Assembly: GCA_023898785.1 (NCBI GenBank) | Contig: CP060239.1 | Location: forward strand, 1,798,001 to 1,862,000 | DNA: 64,000 nt | Origin: Rhodospirillales bacterium | GTDB lineage: Bacteria > Pseudomonadota > Alphaproteobacteria > Micavibrionales > Micavibrionaceae | Direction of reading: 5' to 3' | Shown here: piece by piece, positions 27,007 through 36,146 of the stretch | Position numbering within the stretch: the first letter of the stretch is position 1 | How the letters are laid out: every line of letters starts with the position of its first letter | Notes under the pieces: model-generated | The model's input: the letters and a program-made list of their open reading frames with translations, nothing else | Database searches by the model: none | What the model was told of the DNA's origin: nothing | Position numbers and translations under genes: made by a program

Positions 27007-28293
27007 TTAAGTATGCGCTGATTTGCCTGCATCTTTCAAGACATGTCCTGCAAGGTATAACGATCCGGTGATGAGGATGAGGCCGGGTGAGAGGCTGGTT
27101 TGCTCGATATGGGTTAGTGCGTTTTGGTAGTTTTCGAAAATTTGTCCGCCGGATAGGGTTTTTTGTAGGTCTTCCGGGCTTTGGGCTTTGGGTTCACCGG
27201 GAATAGTGATTAAAGACAATGTATCGACAAAGGGGCGTAGGGGCGCGTAATAGGCGCGTGCGTCTTTGCCCTGGAGCATGGCGAGAATGATGTGGAGAGG
27301 CCGGTCGTCTTGTTTTTTCCATATAGCTACTTGTTCAGCAACGGCGTGCCCGGCATCTTCGTTATGGCCGCCATCAAGATATAGCTGCCAGTCTGGTGAA
27401 AGATTGTAATCTTCGGTATTGAGTTTTTGCAGGCGGGCGGGCCATTGGGCCATGGCCAATCCGGTTTTAATCTGTTCGTCTGTGAGCGGGAAGCGATCTT
27501 TGATGAGTTCCAATGTTTTGAGGGCGGCGGCTATATTGGCGCGTTGGTGCGGGCCGATGAGGGCGCAGGTTAGATTTTTCGGAACGTCTTCGGTTTGATA
27601 AAGCGCGGCCTTTATGCGCCGGGCAGTTTCTTCGAACACGTCTATAACGCCTGCGTTTAAGGCCTGGTTGCTTTGGGGTGCGATGATGCATGGCACCTTC
27701 GGTTTCATAATGCCTGCTTTTTCGGCGGCTATGGCGGTATATGTGTTGCCCAGATGTTCGGTATGATCAAGTCCGATGGAGGTTATGATTGTGACGAGCG
27801 GGTTTTCAATGACGTTGGTGCAATCGAGGCGACCACCCATGCCGACTTCGAGCAGGCAAATATCAGCGGGCGTGCGGGCGAAGGCGGCAAAGGCGATAGC
27901 GGTGGTGATTTCGAAAAAGGTTAAGTCGCCGCCTTCATTTAATTCCAGTGTTTCGTCAATCAGGGTTTCGAGGGCTTGATCATCGATTTCCTGGTTAGCC
28001 AGTATGATGCGTTCATTGAAATGAATGAGATGCGGTGAGGTGTACGTGTGCACTTTATATCCGGCGCTTTCCAAAATGGCGCGAAGCATGGCGATGGTGG
28101 AGCCTTTGCCGTTGGTGCCGGCGACGTGGATGACGGGGGGGAGGTTGCGTTCAGGATGGCCGAGCTTTTCGAGCAGGTCCAGATAGGGCGGGCGGAAAGA
28201 CAAGTCGATCGTTTTATTGCGATTTAAGCGATAAAGCTGGTGCAGCTTGTCTTCCAGAGATTTTTCCGGGTGATTGAGGTCACTTTGATACAT
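27007..28293 (-). CDS. folC: Folylpolyglutamate synthase / dihydrofolate synthase
   Basis: This 428-residue ATP-dependent ligase adds glutamate to dihydropteroate or folates. The Mur-ligase-type P-loop is HVAGTNGKGST (about 57-67). Other family landmarks are YTSPHLIHFNERI, VGMGGRLDCTN and the DGGHNEDAG Asp/His segment near residue 313. It follows accD by 15 bases, the usual accD-folC pairing of proteobacteria, and precedes chvI by four. Confidence 0.96.
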   Translation of the reverse strand: MYQSDLNHPEKSLEDKLHQLYRLNRNKTIDLSFRPPYLDLLEKLGHPERNLPPVIHVAGTNGKGSTIAMLRAILESAGYKVHTYTSPHLIHFNERIILANQEIDDQALETLIDETLELNEGGDLTFFEITTAIAFAAFARTPADICLLEVGMGGRLDCTNVIENPLVTIITSIGLDHTEHLGNTYTAIAAEKAGIMKPKVPCIIAPQSNQALNAGVIDVFEETARRIKAALYQTEDVPKNLTCALIGPHQRANIAAALKTLELIKDRFPLTDEQIKTGLAMAQWPARLQKLNTEDYNLSPDWQLYLDGGHNEDAGHAVAEQVAIWKKQDDRPLHIILAMLQGKDARAYYAPLRPFVDTLSLITIPGEPKAQSPEDLQKTLSGGQIFENYQNALTHIEQTSLSPGLILITGSLYLAGHVLKDAGKSAHT

Positions 28294-28308
28294 AGTGCCA
28301 GCTTTATG

Positions 28309-29175
28309 TTATGCGGCTTTTTTTTCAGTATTCATTAATAACCTAAGGATACGGCCCAGTGTTTCGTGCAGGTCTTTACGGTTGACGACCATATCGACCA
28401 TGCCGTGTTCCTGCAGATATTCGGCGGTCTGGAAATCGTCAGGCAGTGTTTCGCGTACAGTTTCTTCAATGACGCGGCGACCGGCAAAGCCGATCATTGA
28501 GCCGGGCTCGGCCAGATGAATGTCACCAACCATAGCGAAGGAGGCGCTGACGCCGCCGGTTGTCGGGTCTGTGAGCAGGACGATATAAGGCAGCCTGGCC
28601 TCTTTGACCATTTCCACGGCGATGATCGAGCGTGGCATTTGCATGAGGGAGAGCATGCCTTCTTGCATGCGTGCGCCGCCGGATGAAGGGATGGCTATGA
28701 AAGCGGCATGGTCTTTCACGGCTTCTTGTGCGGCTTTGATTAATCCTTCGCCTACGGCTGTGCCCATAGAGCCGCCCATAAAGCTGAAGTTAAAAGCGGC
28801 TACGACAGCTTTTTGTCCGTCAATGGTGCCTTTGGCGATGGTGATGGCGTCTTTGAGGCCGGTTTTACTTTGGGTTTCTTTCAGGCGGTCAGCGTATTTT
28901 TTGCGGTCTTTGAATTTGAGTGGGTCGTGCGGGACGGACGGCACCCCGAGGGTTTCGTATTTACCGGCATCGAACATTATTTTCAGGCGTTCTTTGGCGG
29001 TGATGCGCAAATGGTGGTTGCAGTGATAGCAAACGTTCATATTTTCTGCGAGGTCGCGGTGGAACAGCATGCCTTCGCACGATGGGCATTGTTGCCAGAG
29101 GTTATCGGGCACTTCCTTTTGTTCGCCTACCAAAGAACGGACGCGGGGTCTGATAAAGTCTGTTAACCAGTTCAT
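28309..29175 (-). CDS. accD: Acetyl-CoA carboxylase carboxyltransferase beta subunit
   Basis: The 288-residue subunit works with AccA to move CO2 from biotin carboxyl carrier protein to acetyl-CoA, forming malonyl-CoA for fatty acid synthesis. The N-terminal zinc ribbon has CPSC (30-33) and CYHC (49-52). The carboxyltransferase core includes SSGGARMQEG and DPTTGGVSASF. The length is normal. It lies between trpA and folC in the expected order. Confidence 0.98.
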   Translation of the reverse strand: MNWLTDFIRPRVRSLVGEQKEVPDNLWQQCPSCEGMLFHRDLAENMNVCYHCNHHLRITAKERLKIMFDAGKYETLGVPSVPHDPLKFKDRKKYADRLKETQSKTGLKDAITIAKGTIDGQKAVVAAFNFSFMGGSMGTAVGEGLIKAAQEAVKDHAAFIAIPSSGGARMQEGMLSLMQMPRSIIAVEMVKEARLPYIVLLTDPTTGGVSASFAMVGDIHLAEPGSMIGFAGRRVIEETVRETLPDDFQTAEYLQEHGMVDMVVNRKDLHETLGRILRLLMNTEKKAA

Positions 29176-29252
29176 GTAAAATACCTTTTATTGTCGTAAA
29201 ATACCGCCACTTTATCGGCTTTTGGTAGGCAAAAGTCAAGCTAAAGTGGAAT

Positions 29253-30029
29253 TTATGACAGGGCATCGGACAGGGCTTTGACTTGCTCGGAAACGGCGCT
29301 GGCGTCGCGTTTTTCTGCGATGGTCTGGACGATGGATGAGCCAACGACGATGGCATCGCCCAGGGCGGCCATTTGCGCCGCATCTTGCGGGGTTTTGATG
29401 CCGAAACCGATGGCGATAGGCAGATCGGTGTGGGTTTTGATCTGTTCGATATGGGGTTTTATTTTGTTTAAATCGGCCTGTGCGGCGCCAGTGACGCCTG
29501 TGATGGAAACGTAATAGAGAAAGCCGCTGGCGCCTTCGAGGATTTTGGGCAATCTGCCCATGGTTGTTGTTGGGGTGAGCAGGCGGATGATGTCCAGATT
29601 GTTGGTTTTGGCGATTTCCTGCGCTTTGCCCGCTTCTTCGGGCGGCAGATCGACGATGATGAGGCCGTCTACTCCGGCGGCGCTGGCATCGTTCATAAAT
29701 TTTTCAACGCCGTATTGCAGGATGGGGTTGAAATAACCCATCAGGACGATGGGGGTTGTATTGTTGCCTTTGCGGAAATCGCGAACCATTTGCAACGTTT
29801 GTTTCATGTTTGCGCCACTTTTCAGGGCGCGCTGTCCGGCAAGCTGGATGGTGGGGCCGTCGGCCATGGGATCGGTGAAGGGCATGCCGAGTTCGATAAT
29901 GTCAGCGCCAGCTTCCGGCAGGGCCTTGAGCACGTCCAAGGAGGTTTTGGCGTCCGGATCTCCGGCCATGATAAAGGTGATCAGGGCGGGACGGTTGAGG
30001 GCTTTAAATGTGGCTTCTATACGGCTCAT
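29253..30029 (-). CDS. trpA: Tryptophan synthase alpha chain
   Basis: The 258-residue TIM barrel cleaves indole-3-glycerol phosphate to indole and glyceraldehyde 3-phosphate, passing indole to TrpB. The catalytic Glu is in DIIELGMPFTDPMADGP near residue 48. The second acid region is GLIIVDLPPEE. The phosphate-binding loops IGFGIKTP and VVGSSIV are present. Its start overlaps the stop of the inserted GyrI-like gene by four bases. Confidence 0.97.
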   Translation of the reverse strand: MSRIEATFKALNRPALITFIMAGDPDAKTSLDVLKALPEAGADIIELGMPFTDPMADGPTIQLAGQRALKSGANMKQTLQMVRDFRKGNNTTPIVLMGYFNPILQYGVEKFMNDASAAGVDGLIIVDLPPEEAGKAQEIAKTNNLDIIRLLTPTTTMGRLPKILEGASGFLYYVSITGVTGAAQADLNKIKPHIEQIKTHTDLPIAIGFGIKTPQDAAQMAALGDAIVVGSSIVQTIAEKRDASAVSEQVKALSDALS

Positions 30030-30496
30030 GATTTTACTCCAACATGCACCAAAACTTCGTTGACGCCTTGTTCGAAAAAGCGCGGGCCGTAAACTTCAAA
30101 ATCGGTGGTGTATGAGCGCTCGATATCTGAAGACCAGATGGCTTCCCAGGTTTCGATCAGGGCTTTGGGTTGTTCACCGGCCGCGCTCATCACGGCGTAT
30201 TCCTGCGGCTGTACGCGTACGCGGTGCATATCAATAGCGCACGCGTCATTGCTGACGCGGTAGCCGATAGTGAGGCGGTAGGGCGCTTCGTGATCGCCTT
30301 GATAATCGCTGTAGACGGCATAGATCGCGTCGTCAGTTTTGTCGAGAATTTGTTGTCCAATGCTTTCGGAAAAAAATCGTTCCCACAGGGCGTTGATATC
30401 GTCAGTACCTTTTTGATTGTCGGTTATGGTGGAAATGCCGACAACATCAAAAGCTTCAACTTCTGCTAGCCCGGCGCGGACTTCGTAATTAGCCAT
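30026..30496 (-). CDS. GyrI-like small-molecule-binding protein inserted between trpB and trpA
   Basis: The 156-residue protein resembles the AraC effector-binding / GyrI-like domain: an N-terminal strand VEAFDVVGIST, a central YAVYSDYQGDHEAPYRLTIGY, a Trp-containing helix IETWEAIWSSD and the ending FEVYGPRFFE. These domains bind small hydrophobic or cationic ligands and often act as sensors or hydrolases; no DNA-binding domain is attached. The gene overlaps trpB by eight bases and trpA by four, so it is fully embedded in the operon and translated with it. A role with indole or tryptophan is possible but rests on location alone. Confidence 0.8.
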   Translation of the reverse strand: MANYEVRAGLAEVEAFDVVGISTITDNQKGTDDINALWERFFSESIGQQILDKTDDAIYAVYSDYQGDHEAPYRLTIGYRVSNDACAIDMHRVRVQPQEYAVMSAAGEQPKALIETWEAIWSSDIERSYTTDFEVYGPRFFEQGVNEVLVHVGVKS

Positions 30497-31718
30497 GGAT
30501 CTTCACTCCCAGCTTGTCGGCGATGGTGAAGATGTCTTTATCGCCGCGGCCGCAGAGATTCATCACGATGATATCGTCTTTGGGCAGGGTGGGGGCGCGT
30601 TTCATGACATGTGCGAAGGCGTGGGCGGGTTCGAGCGCGGGCAGGATGCCTTCGAGCCGGGCCATGGTTTGAAAGGCTTCAATGGCTTCATCATCAGTGA
30701 CGGAGACGTATTCCACGCGCCGTTGATCAAACAGCCAGGCGTGTTCAGGGCCGATGCCGGGATAATCCAGTCCGGCGGAAATCGAATGGGCTTCTTGAAT
30801 CTGACCATCGTCATTTTGCAGGAAATAGGAATTCATGCCGTGCAGCACACCGGGCTTGCCGCCGGTGAGGCTGGCGGCATGCTGGCCTGTTCCAACGCCA
30901 TGGCCGCCGGCTTCGACGCCGATCATCTTCACATCTGCATCATCCAGGAACGGGTGGAACAGGCCCATGGCGTTGGAACCCCCGCCGATACAGGCGACGA
31001 GATGGTCAGGCTGGCGGCCTTCTTTTTCCATGATTTGCTTTCGCACTTCTGTACCGATGATGGACTGGAAATCGCGGACCATGGCCGGGAAGGGGTGCGG
31101 GCCGGCAACGGTGCCGATCAGGTAGTATGTGTCATGGACGTTGGTGACCCAGTCGCGCATGGCTTCGTTCATGGCGTCTTTGAGCGTTCCTGCGCCGCTT
31201 TTGACGGCGCGGACTTCGGCGCCAAGCAACTTCATGCGGAAAACATTGGGAGCTTGGCGTTCAATATCGGTTGCACCCATAAACACTACGCATGGCAGGT
31301 TAAAGAGAGCGCAGACGGTGGCGGTGGCGACGCCGTGCTGGCCTGCGCCGGTTTCGCAGATGATGCGGGTTTTGCCCATACGCTTTGCTACGAGGATTTG
31401 ACCGAGGCAGTGATTGATTTTGTGCGCGCCGGTATGGTTCAGTTCATCGCGCTTGAAATAGATTTTTGCGCCGCCGAGTTCTTCGGTTGTGCTCCCAGCA
31501 AAATAGAGCGGGGAGGGACGGCCAACATAGTTGCGCTGGAGGTTTTCCAATTCTTCCCAGAATTTCGGATCGGCTTTGGCGGCTTCATAGGCCTTTTCAA
31601 CCTCGAGAATGAGGGGCATCAGGGTTTCGGCGACGTAGCGTCCGCCATAGGGGCCGAAATGGCCGCGTTCATCGGGTTGGTTACGGTAAGAATTGGTTTT
31701 TAGGTTTTTTTGGCTCAT
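30489..31718 (-). CDS. trpB: Tryptophan synthase beta chain
   Basis: This 409-residue PLP enzyme condenses indole with serine to give tryptophan. The PLP lysine lies in HTGAHKINH (about 91-99). The catalytic Glu region is CETGAGQHGVA and the phosphate-binding loop GGGSNAMG. FGPYGGRYVAETL begins the conserved core. It follows trpF closely; the serine substrate is made by the serA/C/B products encoded in the same window. Confidence 0.98.
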   Translation of the reverse strand: MSQKNLKTNSYRNQPDERGHFGPYGGRYVAETLMPLILEVEKAYEAAKADPKFWEELENLQRNYVGRPSPLYFAGSTTEELGGAKIYFKRDELNHTGAHKINHCLGQILVAKRMGKTRIICETGAGQHGVATATVCALFNLPCVVFMGATDIERQAPNVFRMKLLGAEVRAVKSGAGTLKDAMNEAMRDWVTNVHDTYYLIGTVAGPHPFPAMVRDFQSIIGTEVRKQIMEKEGRQPDHLVACIGGGSNAMGLFHPFLDDADVKMIGVEAGGHGVGTGQHAASLTGGKPGVLHGMNSYFLQNDDGQIQEAHSISAGLDYPGIGPEHAWLFDQRRVEYVSVTDDEAIEAFQTMARLEGILPALEPAHAFAHVMKRAPTLPKDDIIVMNLCGRGDKDIFTIADKLGVKIHG

Positions 31719-31724
31719 GGGCGC

Positions 31725-32363
31725 TTATATAGCGCTTTTGACTGCGTCGATAAAGGCTTTAATTTTAGCCGGGTCCTTAACGCCGGGGGCGCTTTCGACG
31801 CCGGAGGAGACGTCAACGGCTGTTGGGGAGAGTTGGGACAGAGCTTCAGCTACATTTTCGGGTGTGAGGCCGCCGGAGAGCATCCAGGGCCGCGAGAAGG
31901 TTTTTCCGGCGAGCAGCGACCAGTCGAAGCTATGGCCGGTGCCGCCGGGCAGGGTTGCGGCCTCGGGGCGGCTATCGAAGAGGAGCCAGTCGGCGGTTTC
32001 TTCGTAAGCGGGGACGGTTTCGAGGTCGGCGGGTTCGCGGATTTTGGTTGCTTTCATCACCGGCATGGCGAATTTGTCCTTAATTTGCTGCACGCGCTCG
32101 GGGCTTTCACTGCCGTGAAGCTGCAGCATATCGAGCGGGACAATGCCCAAGATATGTTCGAGTTGTTCGTTGGTGGGGTTAACGAACAGGCCGATGGCCT
32201 TGACGCCGGTGGGAAGCGTCAGGCTGAGTTCCTTTGCACTGTCGGCGGCGATGTTACGCGGGCTTGGCGGATAGAAGACAAAGCCGACATAGCGCGCACC
32301 GGCGGACGTGGCGGCGCTGAGGTTTTCCGGGTCTTTGAGGCCACAGATTTTAACGGCAGTCAT
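31725..32363 (-). CDS. trpF: Phosphoribosylanthranilate isomerase
   Basis: The 212-residue TIM barrel isomerises phosphoribosylanthranilate to CdRP in tryptophan synthesis. The catalytic Cys is in VKICGL (residues 4-9) and the Asp in LLFDSRPEA near 131. GGLTPENV and VDVSSGVES form the phosphate site. Its ATG overlaps the pyrF stop by four bases and it lies six bases before trpB. Confidence 0.97.
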   Translation of the reverse strand: MTAVKICGLKDPENLSAATSAGARYVGFVFYPPSPRNIAADSAKELSLTLPTGVKAIGLFVNPTNEQLEHILGIVPLDMLQLHGSESPERVQQIKDKFAMPVMKATKIREPADLETVPAYEETADWLLFDSRPEAATLPGGTGHSFDWSLLAGKTFSRPWMLSGGLTPENVAEALSQLSPTAVDVSSGVESAPGVKDPAKIKAFIDAVKSAI

Positions 32364-33055
32364 TTGAGACTATCCATGATCTCTTGTGCGGCTTTGGCCG
32401 GGTCAGGGGCGCCTGTTATGGGGCGGCCGATGACCAGATGGGTGGCTCCTTTTTGCACCGCTTCATTTGGGGTCATGACCCGGTTTTGGTCTGCTTTTGC
32501 GCTTCCAGCGGGGCGGATGCCCGGGACCATGGTTTCAAATGAATCGGCGCATGATTCGCGGATGAGGGTGATTTCATGGGAGGAGCAGACGACGCCATCG
32601 AGGCCGCTGGTTTCGGCGAGCCGGGCCATTTGGATAACGCGTTCAGGGAGGCCTTCTTTATATCCTATTTTACATAATTCATTTTCTGAGAGGGAGGTGA
32701 GGATGGTGACGGCCAAGAGTTTTGTTTGCGGCGTGCAGGCCTCTTTTGCCGCTTCCATCATTTTACGGCCACCGGCGGCGTGGACGTTTAGGTAGGCTGG
32801 GGCGAAATTGGCGCAGATGGTGCGCACTGCGCCGGCGACCGTATTGGGGATATCATGGAATTTGAGGTCGATGAACAGGGCGGCGTCGGGAGCGGCGTTC
32901 TTGACGGTTTCTATGCCTGCAGGGCCGTGGGCGTTGATGAATTCCATACCGAGTTTCAGTGCGCCGGTGACGGGACCGATTGTGCGTGCCCAAAGCCGGG
33001 CTTGTTCAAGGTCGGCGGTGTCGAGGGCACAAAATATCAAAGGACGAGAACTCAT
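32360..33055 (-). CDS. pyrF: Orotidine 5'-phosphate decarboxylase
   Basis: This 231-residue enzyme makes UMP from OMP, the last step of pyrimidine synthesis. The catalytic Asp/Lys/Asp array is in FIDLKFHDIPNTV (about 60-72). The C-terminal IGRPITGAPDP supplies the phosphate-binding Arg. It heads the trp group and is coupled to trpF by overlapping codons. A second pyrimidine gene, pyrC, lies at 41784. Confidence 0.97.
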   Translation of the reverse strand: MSSRPLIFCALDTADLEQARLWARTIGPVTGALKLGMEFINAHGPAGIETVKNAAPDAALFIDLKFHDIPNTVAGAVRTICANFAPAYLNVHAAGGRKMMEAAKEACTPQTKLLAVTILTSLSENELCKIGYKEGLPERVIQMARLAETSGLDGVVCSSHEITLIRESCADSFETMVPGIRPAGSAKADQNRVMTPNEAVQKGATHLVIGRPITGAPDPAKAAQEIMDSLK

Positions 33056-33082
33056 CCTTGTTTTATGGCGGAATTTTGGGCT

Positions 33083-33442
33083 TTAGGCAAGGTGGTGTTT
33101 TTCTGCTGCGCTGGTGGGTAGTGCGCGGAAAAGTTCGGATGGCGGAGCATTTGCGGGCGATGTTTTTTTATTTTGCGCGTTTGCGAGTTCTTTTTCCAAA
33201 GCTTTGATGGTTTTGCGTTGTTGGCGGCTGCTACGGCGGGTGGGGGCGGTGTTCATCCACATGATGAATGCGCCGAAGATAAATCCAAGCGCCATGAACA
33301 ACAATGTGAGCAGGTAGAGTGGAATTTCGAGCGGATCGTGGACAGGGCTATAGTTCAGCGCGATATTCTGACGGTTTGATACAGCGAAAGCCACGAGGGC
33401 AATGGCAATGATAAATCCAAAAATGGCGCGGATGAAGCTCAT
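33083..33442 (-). CDS. lapA: LapA/DUF1049-family inner-membrane protein
   Basis: The 119-residue protein has two hydrophobic spans (about 3-22 and 42-63) and a basic cytoplasmic tail with a coiled-coil-like RQQRKTIKALEKELANAQNK. That matches the lipopolysaccharide assembly protein A domain. In E. coli the homologue helps control LpxC levels with LapB; no lapB is seen here. Its place between ihfB and pyrF is the usual one in alphaproteobacteria. Confidence 0.85.
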   Translation of the reverse strand: MSFIRAIFGFIIAIALVAFAVSNRQNIALNYSPVHDPLEIPLYLLTLLFMALGFIFGAFIMWMNTAPTRRSSRQQRKTIKALEKELANAQNKKTSPANAPPSELFRALPTSAAEKHHLA

Positions 33443-33465
33443 GGTTTAAGCTTTAGTTTCTGAAT

Positions 33466-33789
33466 TTAGTACCAGGAATCCTCGCTGGACGAGGAATCAT
33501 CACTCGGTGTTTTGTCATTAAGACGTTCGCGCAGGCCCTTGCCAGTTTTGAAAAATGGCAGGCGTTTGGCTTCGACATGAACTGATTCGCCAGTGCGCGG
33601 GTTGCGGCCTATACGCGCATCGCGGTGTTTGACAGAAAAAGCTCCAAATCCGCGGAGTTCGACGCGATTTCCATCGACCAGAGCCTGTGTGATTTCGTCA
33701 AAAATTGTATCGACGATTTTTTCGATGTCGCGCAAATACAAGTGCGGGCTGCGTTCAGCCAAACGTTGAATAAGTTCTGATTTTGTCAT
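33466..33789 (-). CDS. ihfB: Integration host factor beta subunit
   Basis: The 107-residue DNA-bending protein belongs to the HU/IHF family. It has RNPRTGE with the intercalating Pro (about 63-69) and the core VELRGFGAFSVK. The N-terminal MTKSELIQRLAERSPHL is typical of IhfB. A short acidic-serine tail DDSSSSEDSWY extends past the fold. It follows rpsA, as in most proteobacteria, but a transposase remnant and a terminator lie between them here. Confidence 0.96.
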   Translation of the reverse strand: MTKSELIQRLAERSPHLYLRDIEKIVDTIFDEITQALVDGNRVELRGFGAFSVKHRDARIGRNPRTGESVHVEAKRLPFFKTGKGLRERLNDKTPSDDSSSSEDSWY

Positions 33790-33940
33790 TACACTTTTAA
33801 TCCTTCTTTATAGAGGCTTAGCTCGTATCTCACAGGCTGTCTTTTATATACGGATGAGTCTACACTGCCTGAAATCTAACCTCGGCGTCAAGAAAAAGCA
33901 CAAAAAATTCGGCATTAATAACTTCGTATAGATAATCAAT

Positions 33941-34123
33941 TTAGTTATCCGTGAAGAATATGGTGAGCGTGGTCTGGACCATGTGTATGTCTTTGGAATT
34001 GAAATAGCAGAATGTTTTGCAATGAAATCGTGCAAGAGCATGCCTGATACGGCTGTTTGGCCCTTCGATTGCGGTCGTTTCAGACTTTGTTTCCACATGC
34101 ATGTGTTCGATGAAGTGTTTCAA
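33941..34123 (-). pseudogene. Remnant of an IS1-family transposase (C-terminal fragment)
   Basis: A 60-residue minus-strand frame begins MKHFIEHMHVETK and carries TTAIEGPNSRIRHALARFHCKTFCY, then HMVQTTLTIFF. This fits the end of IS1-family InsB transposases, where (I/V)EGxNSxxRHxLARFxRKTxCYSKS contains the catalytic Glu of the DDE triad. The DDE aspartates, the zinc-finger InsA part and recognisable IS ends are all missing, and two or three extra residues interrupt the CYSKS region. It is therefore a decayed piece, left in the gap between rpsA and ihfB. Confidence 0.65.
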
Positions 34124-34158
34124 GTATAAAAAAGCCGGGCTTTGTCGGCCCGGCTTTT
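34123..34158 (-). terminator. Rho-independent terminator after rpsA
   Basis: A perfect 11-bp stem AAAAGCCGGGC (34130-34140)/GCCCGGCTTTT (34148-34158) with a 7-base loop lies 22 bases past the rpsA stop. On the minus strand the stem is followed by a T-run. It separates rpsA transcription from ihfB. Confidence 0.9.
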
Positions 34159-34180
34159 GAATTTGTATATGAGACGTGTT

Positions 34181-36034
34181 TTAGTCTTCTTTTTTCTTAT
34201 CGGCTTTTTTGTCAGCTTTTTTATCTGCGCTTTTTGCTTTGGCCTCATCATCTTTTTTCTTGGATGTTGTTTTTTTGGCCGCAGCTTTTTTCGCCGGGGT
34301 CTTTTTGGGCTTTTCTTCTTTGGCTTCTTTGCCTTTTTTCTCTTCTAAAGCGGCGCCGAGGATGTCACCCAAAGATGCACCCGATTCGGTTGAGCCGAAC
34401 TCCTTCATGGCTTGTTTGTCTTCATCGACCTCGCGGGCTTTGATTGACAGGGCCACTTTGCGGGATTTTTTATCCATAGAGGTGATTTTCGCATCGACTT
34501 TTTCGCCAACAGCAAAGCGGTCCGGGCGTTGCTCAGAGCGTTCGCGCGACAGGTCAGCTTTTTTGATGAAGCCTTTGATGTTGTCGTTGACCGAGACTTC
34601 GATGCCGCCGGAGGTGATTTCGGTGACAGTGCAGGTGACAACAGCGCCTTTCTTGACACCGTCCATCGCGCCTTCGAATGGATCTTCTGTAAGCTGTTTA
34701 ATGCCTAGAGCGACGCGTTCTTTGTCCGGATCAATCTCAAGGATTTTGACCTTGATTTTGTCGCCGGTTTTATAGGCTTTGAGGGCTTCTTCGCTTTCGT
34801 CTTCCCAGGAAATATCAGACAAGTGAACCATGCCGTCGATTTCATCATCGAGAGCGACGAACAGGCCGAATTCAGTGACGTTGCGTACTTCGCCTTCGAA
34901 CTCTTCGCCTTCTTTATGGCTGGCTGCGTAAGCGCCCCAGGGATTATCCTGGCATTGTTTCAGGCCCAGTGAAATTCGGCGTTTTTCTTCGTCGACTTCC
35001 AGAATCATAACCTCAACTTCTTCAGACGTTGAAACAATTTTGCCCGGGTGGACGTTTTTCTTGGTCCATGACATTTCAGAGACGTGAACCAGGCCTTCGA
35101 TACCATCTTCCAGTTCAACAAAAGCGCCATAATCAGCAATGTTGGTGATGCGGCCTTTGAGCCGTGTGCCGATTGGGAAGCGCGTGTCGATGTCTTTCCA
35201 CGGATCGTCTTCGAGTTGTTTCATGCCTAGCGAGATGCGCTGGTTTTCTTCGTTAAAACGAATAACCTGTACGTCGATTGTCTGACCGACCTGCAGGGAT
35301 TCAGATGGGTGATTGACGCGTTTCCATGAGATGTCGGTAACATGGAGCAGGCCATCAACACCGCCAAGGTCAACGAACGCACCGTAATCGGTGATGTTTT
35401 TGACAACGCCTTGCAGGACTTGACCTTCTTTGAGGTTGTCCATCAGGTCTGAACGGGCTTCGGCGCGGCTTTCTTCTAGAATGGCCCGGCGTGAAACGAC
35501 GATATTGCCGCGGGCGCGGTCCATTTTCAAAATAAGGAACGGCTGCGGTGTATCCATCAGTGGCGATACATCGCGTACAGGGCGAATGTCAACCTGAGAG
35601 CCGGGAAGGAAGGCTACAGCGCCGCCGAGGTCGACTGTGAAGCCACCTTTGACGCGGCCAAAGATTACGCCGGTTACACGCTCTTCTTTTTCTGATGCTT
35701 TTTCCAGTTCGATCCAGGCTTCTTCGCGGCGGGCTTTTTCGCGAGATAGTACGGATTCGCCATCGCGGTTTTCCATGCGCTCTACGAAAACTTCGACAAC
35801 GTCGCCGGTTTTGATTTCGGCGTCTTCGCCTGGGCGAGAGAATTCCTGCAAGGGAATGCGGCCTTCGGATTTCAGGCCGACATCAACGATTGCGAAATCG
35901 TCGGTGACGGCAATAATGGTTCCGTTTACAACGGAACCTGTAAAGTTTTCCTGTCCTTTGAGAGATTCTTCGAGAAGGGCGGCAAACTCTTTTGAGTCTG
36001 TTTTATCTTGGATTTTTGCGGCTACACTGGCCAT
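34181..36034 (-). CDS. rpsA: 30S ribosomal protein S1
   Basis: The 617-residue protein has six S1 RNA-binding repeats, for example the copies with VKNITDYGAFVDLGGVDGLLHVTD (about 215-240) and ITNIADYGAFVELEDGIEGLVHVSE (about 300-325). It helps the 30S subunit bind and unfold mRNA. The last 60 residues are unusually rich in Lys and Ala (KKAAAKKTTSKKK, KADKKADKKK), making the protein longer than most alphaproteobacterial S1. It follows cmk in the conserved order. Confidence 0.97.
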   Translation of the reverse strand: MASVAAKIQDKTDSKEFAALLEESLKGQENFTGSVVNGTIIAVTDDFAIVDVGLKSEGRIPLQEFSRPGEDAEIKTGDVVEVFVERMENRDGESVLSREKARREEAWIELEKASEKEERVTGVIFGRVKGGFTVDLGGAVAFLPGSQVDIRPVRDVSPLMDTPQPFLILKMDRARGNIVVSRRAILEESRAEARSDLMDNLKEGQVLQGVVKNITDYGAFVDLGGVDGLLHVTDISWKRVNHPSESLQVGQTIDVQVIRFNEENQRISLGMKQLEDDPWKDIDTRFPIGTRLKGRITNIADYGAFVELEDGIEGLVHVSEMSWTKKNVHPGKIVSTSEEVEVMILEVDEEKRRISLGLKQCQDNPWGAYAASHKEGEEFEGEVRNVTEFGLFVALDDEIDGMVHLSDISWEDESEEALKAYKTGDKIKVKILEIDPDKERVALGIKQLTEDPFEGAMDGVKKGAVVTCTVTEITSGGIEVSVNDNIKGFIKKADLSRERSEQRPDRFAVGEKVDAKITSMDKKSRKVALSIKAREVDEDKQAMKEFGSTESGASLGDILGAALEEKKGKEAKEEKPKKTPAKKAAAKKTTSKKKDDEAKAKSADKKADKKADKKKED

Positions 36035-36146
36035 ATTTAAATTTCCTTCAATTAGGGTTAGGGTTTTTTTGTGCTTTCCACCGTTCCTGTTATCCTTTGT
36101 TTAAAAGGAGCGGCGAGCACGTTTTGAAAGCGATGTGTGAATGCGT

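Noticed and set aside
30495..31703. 402-codon plus-strand frame opposite trpB
   Set aside because: It mirrors the trpB frame, and the product has no homology-like features; it arises from the codon use of trpB.
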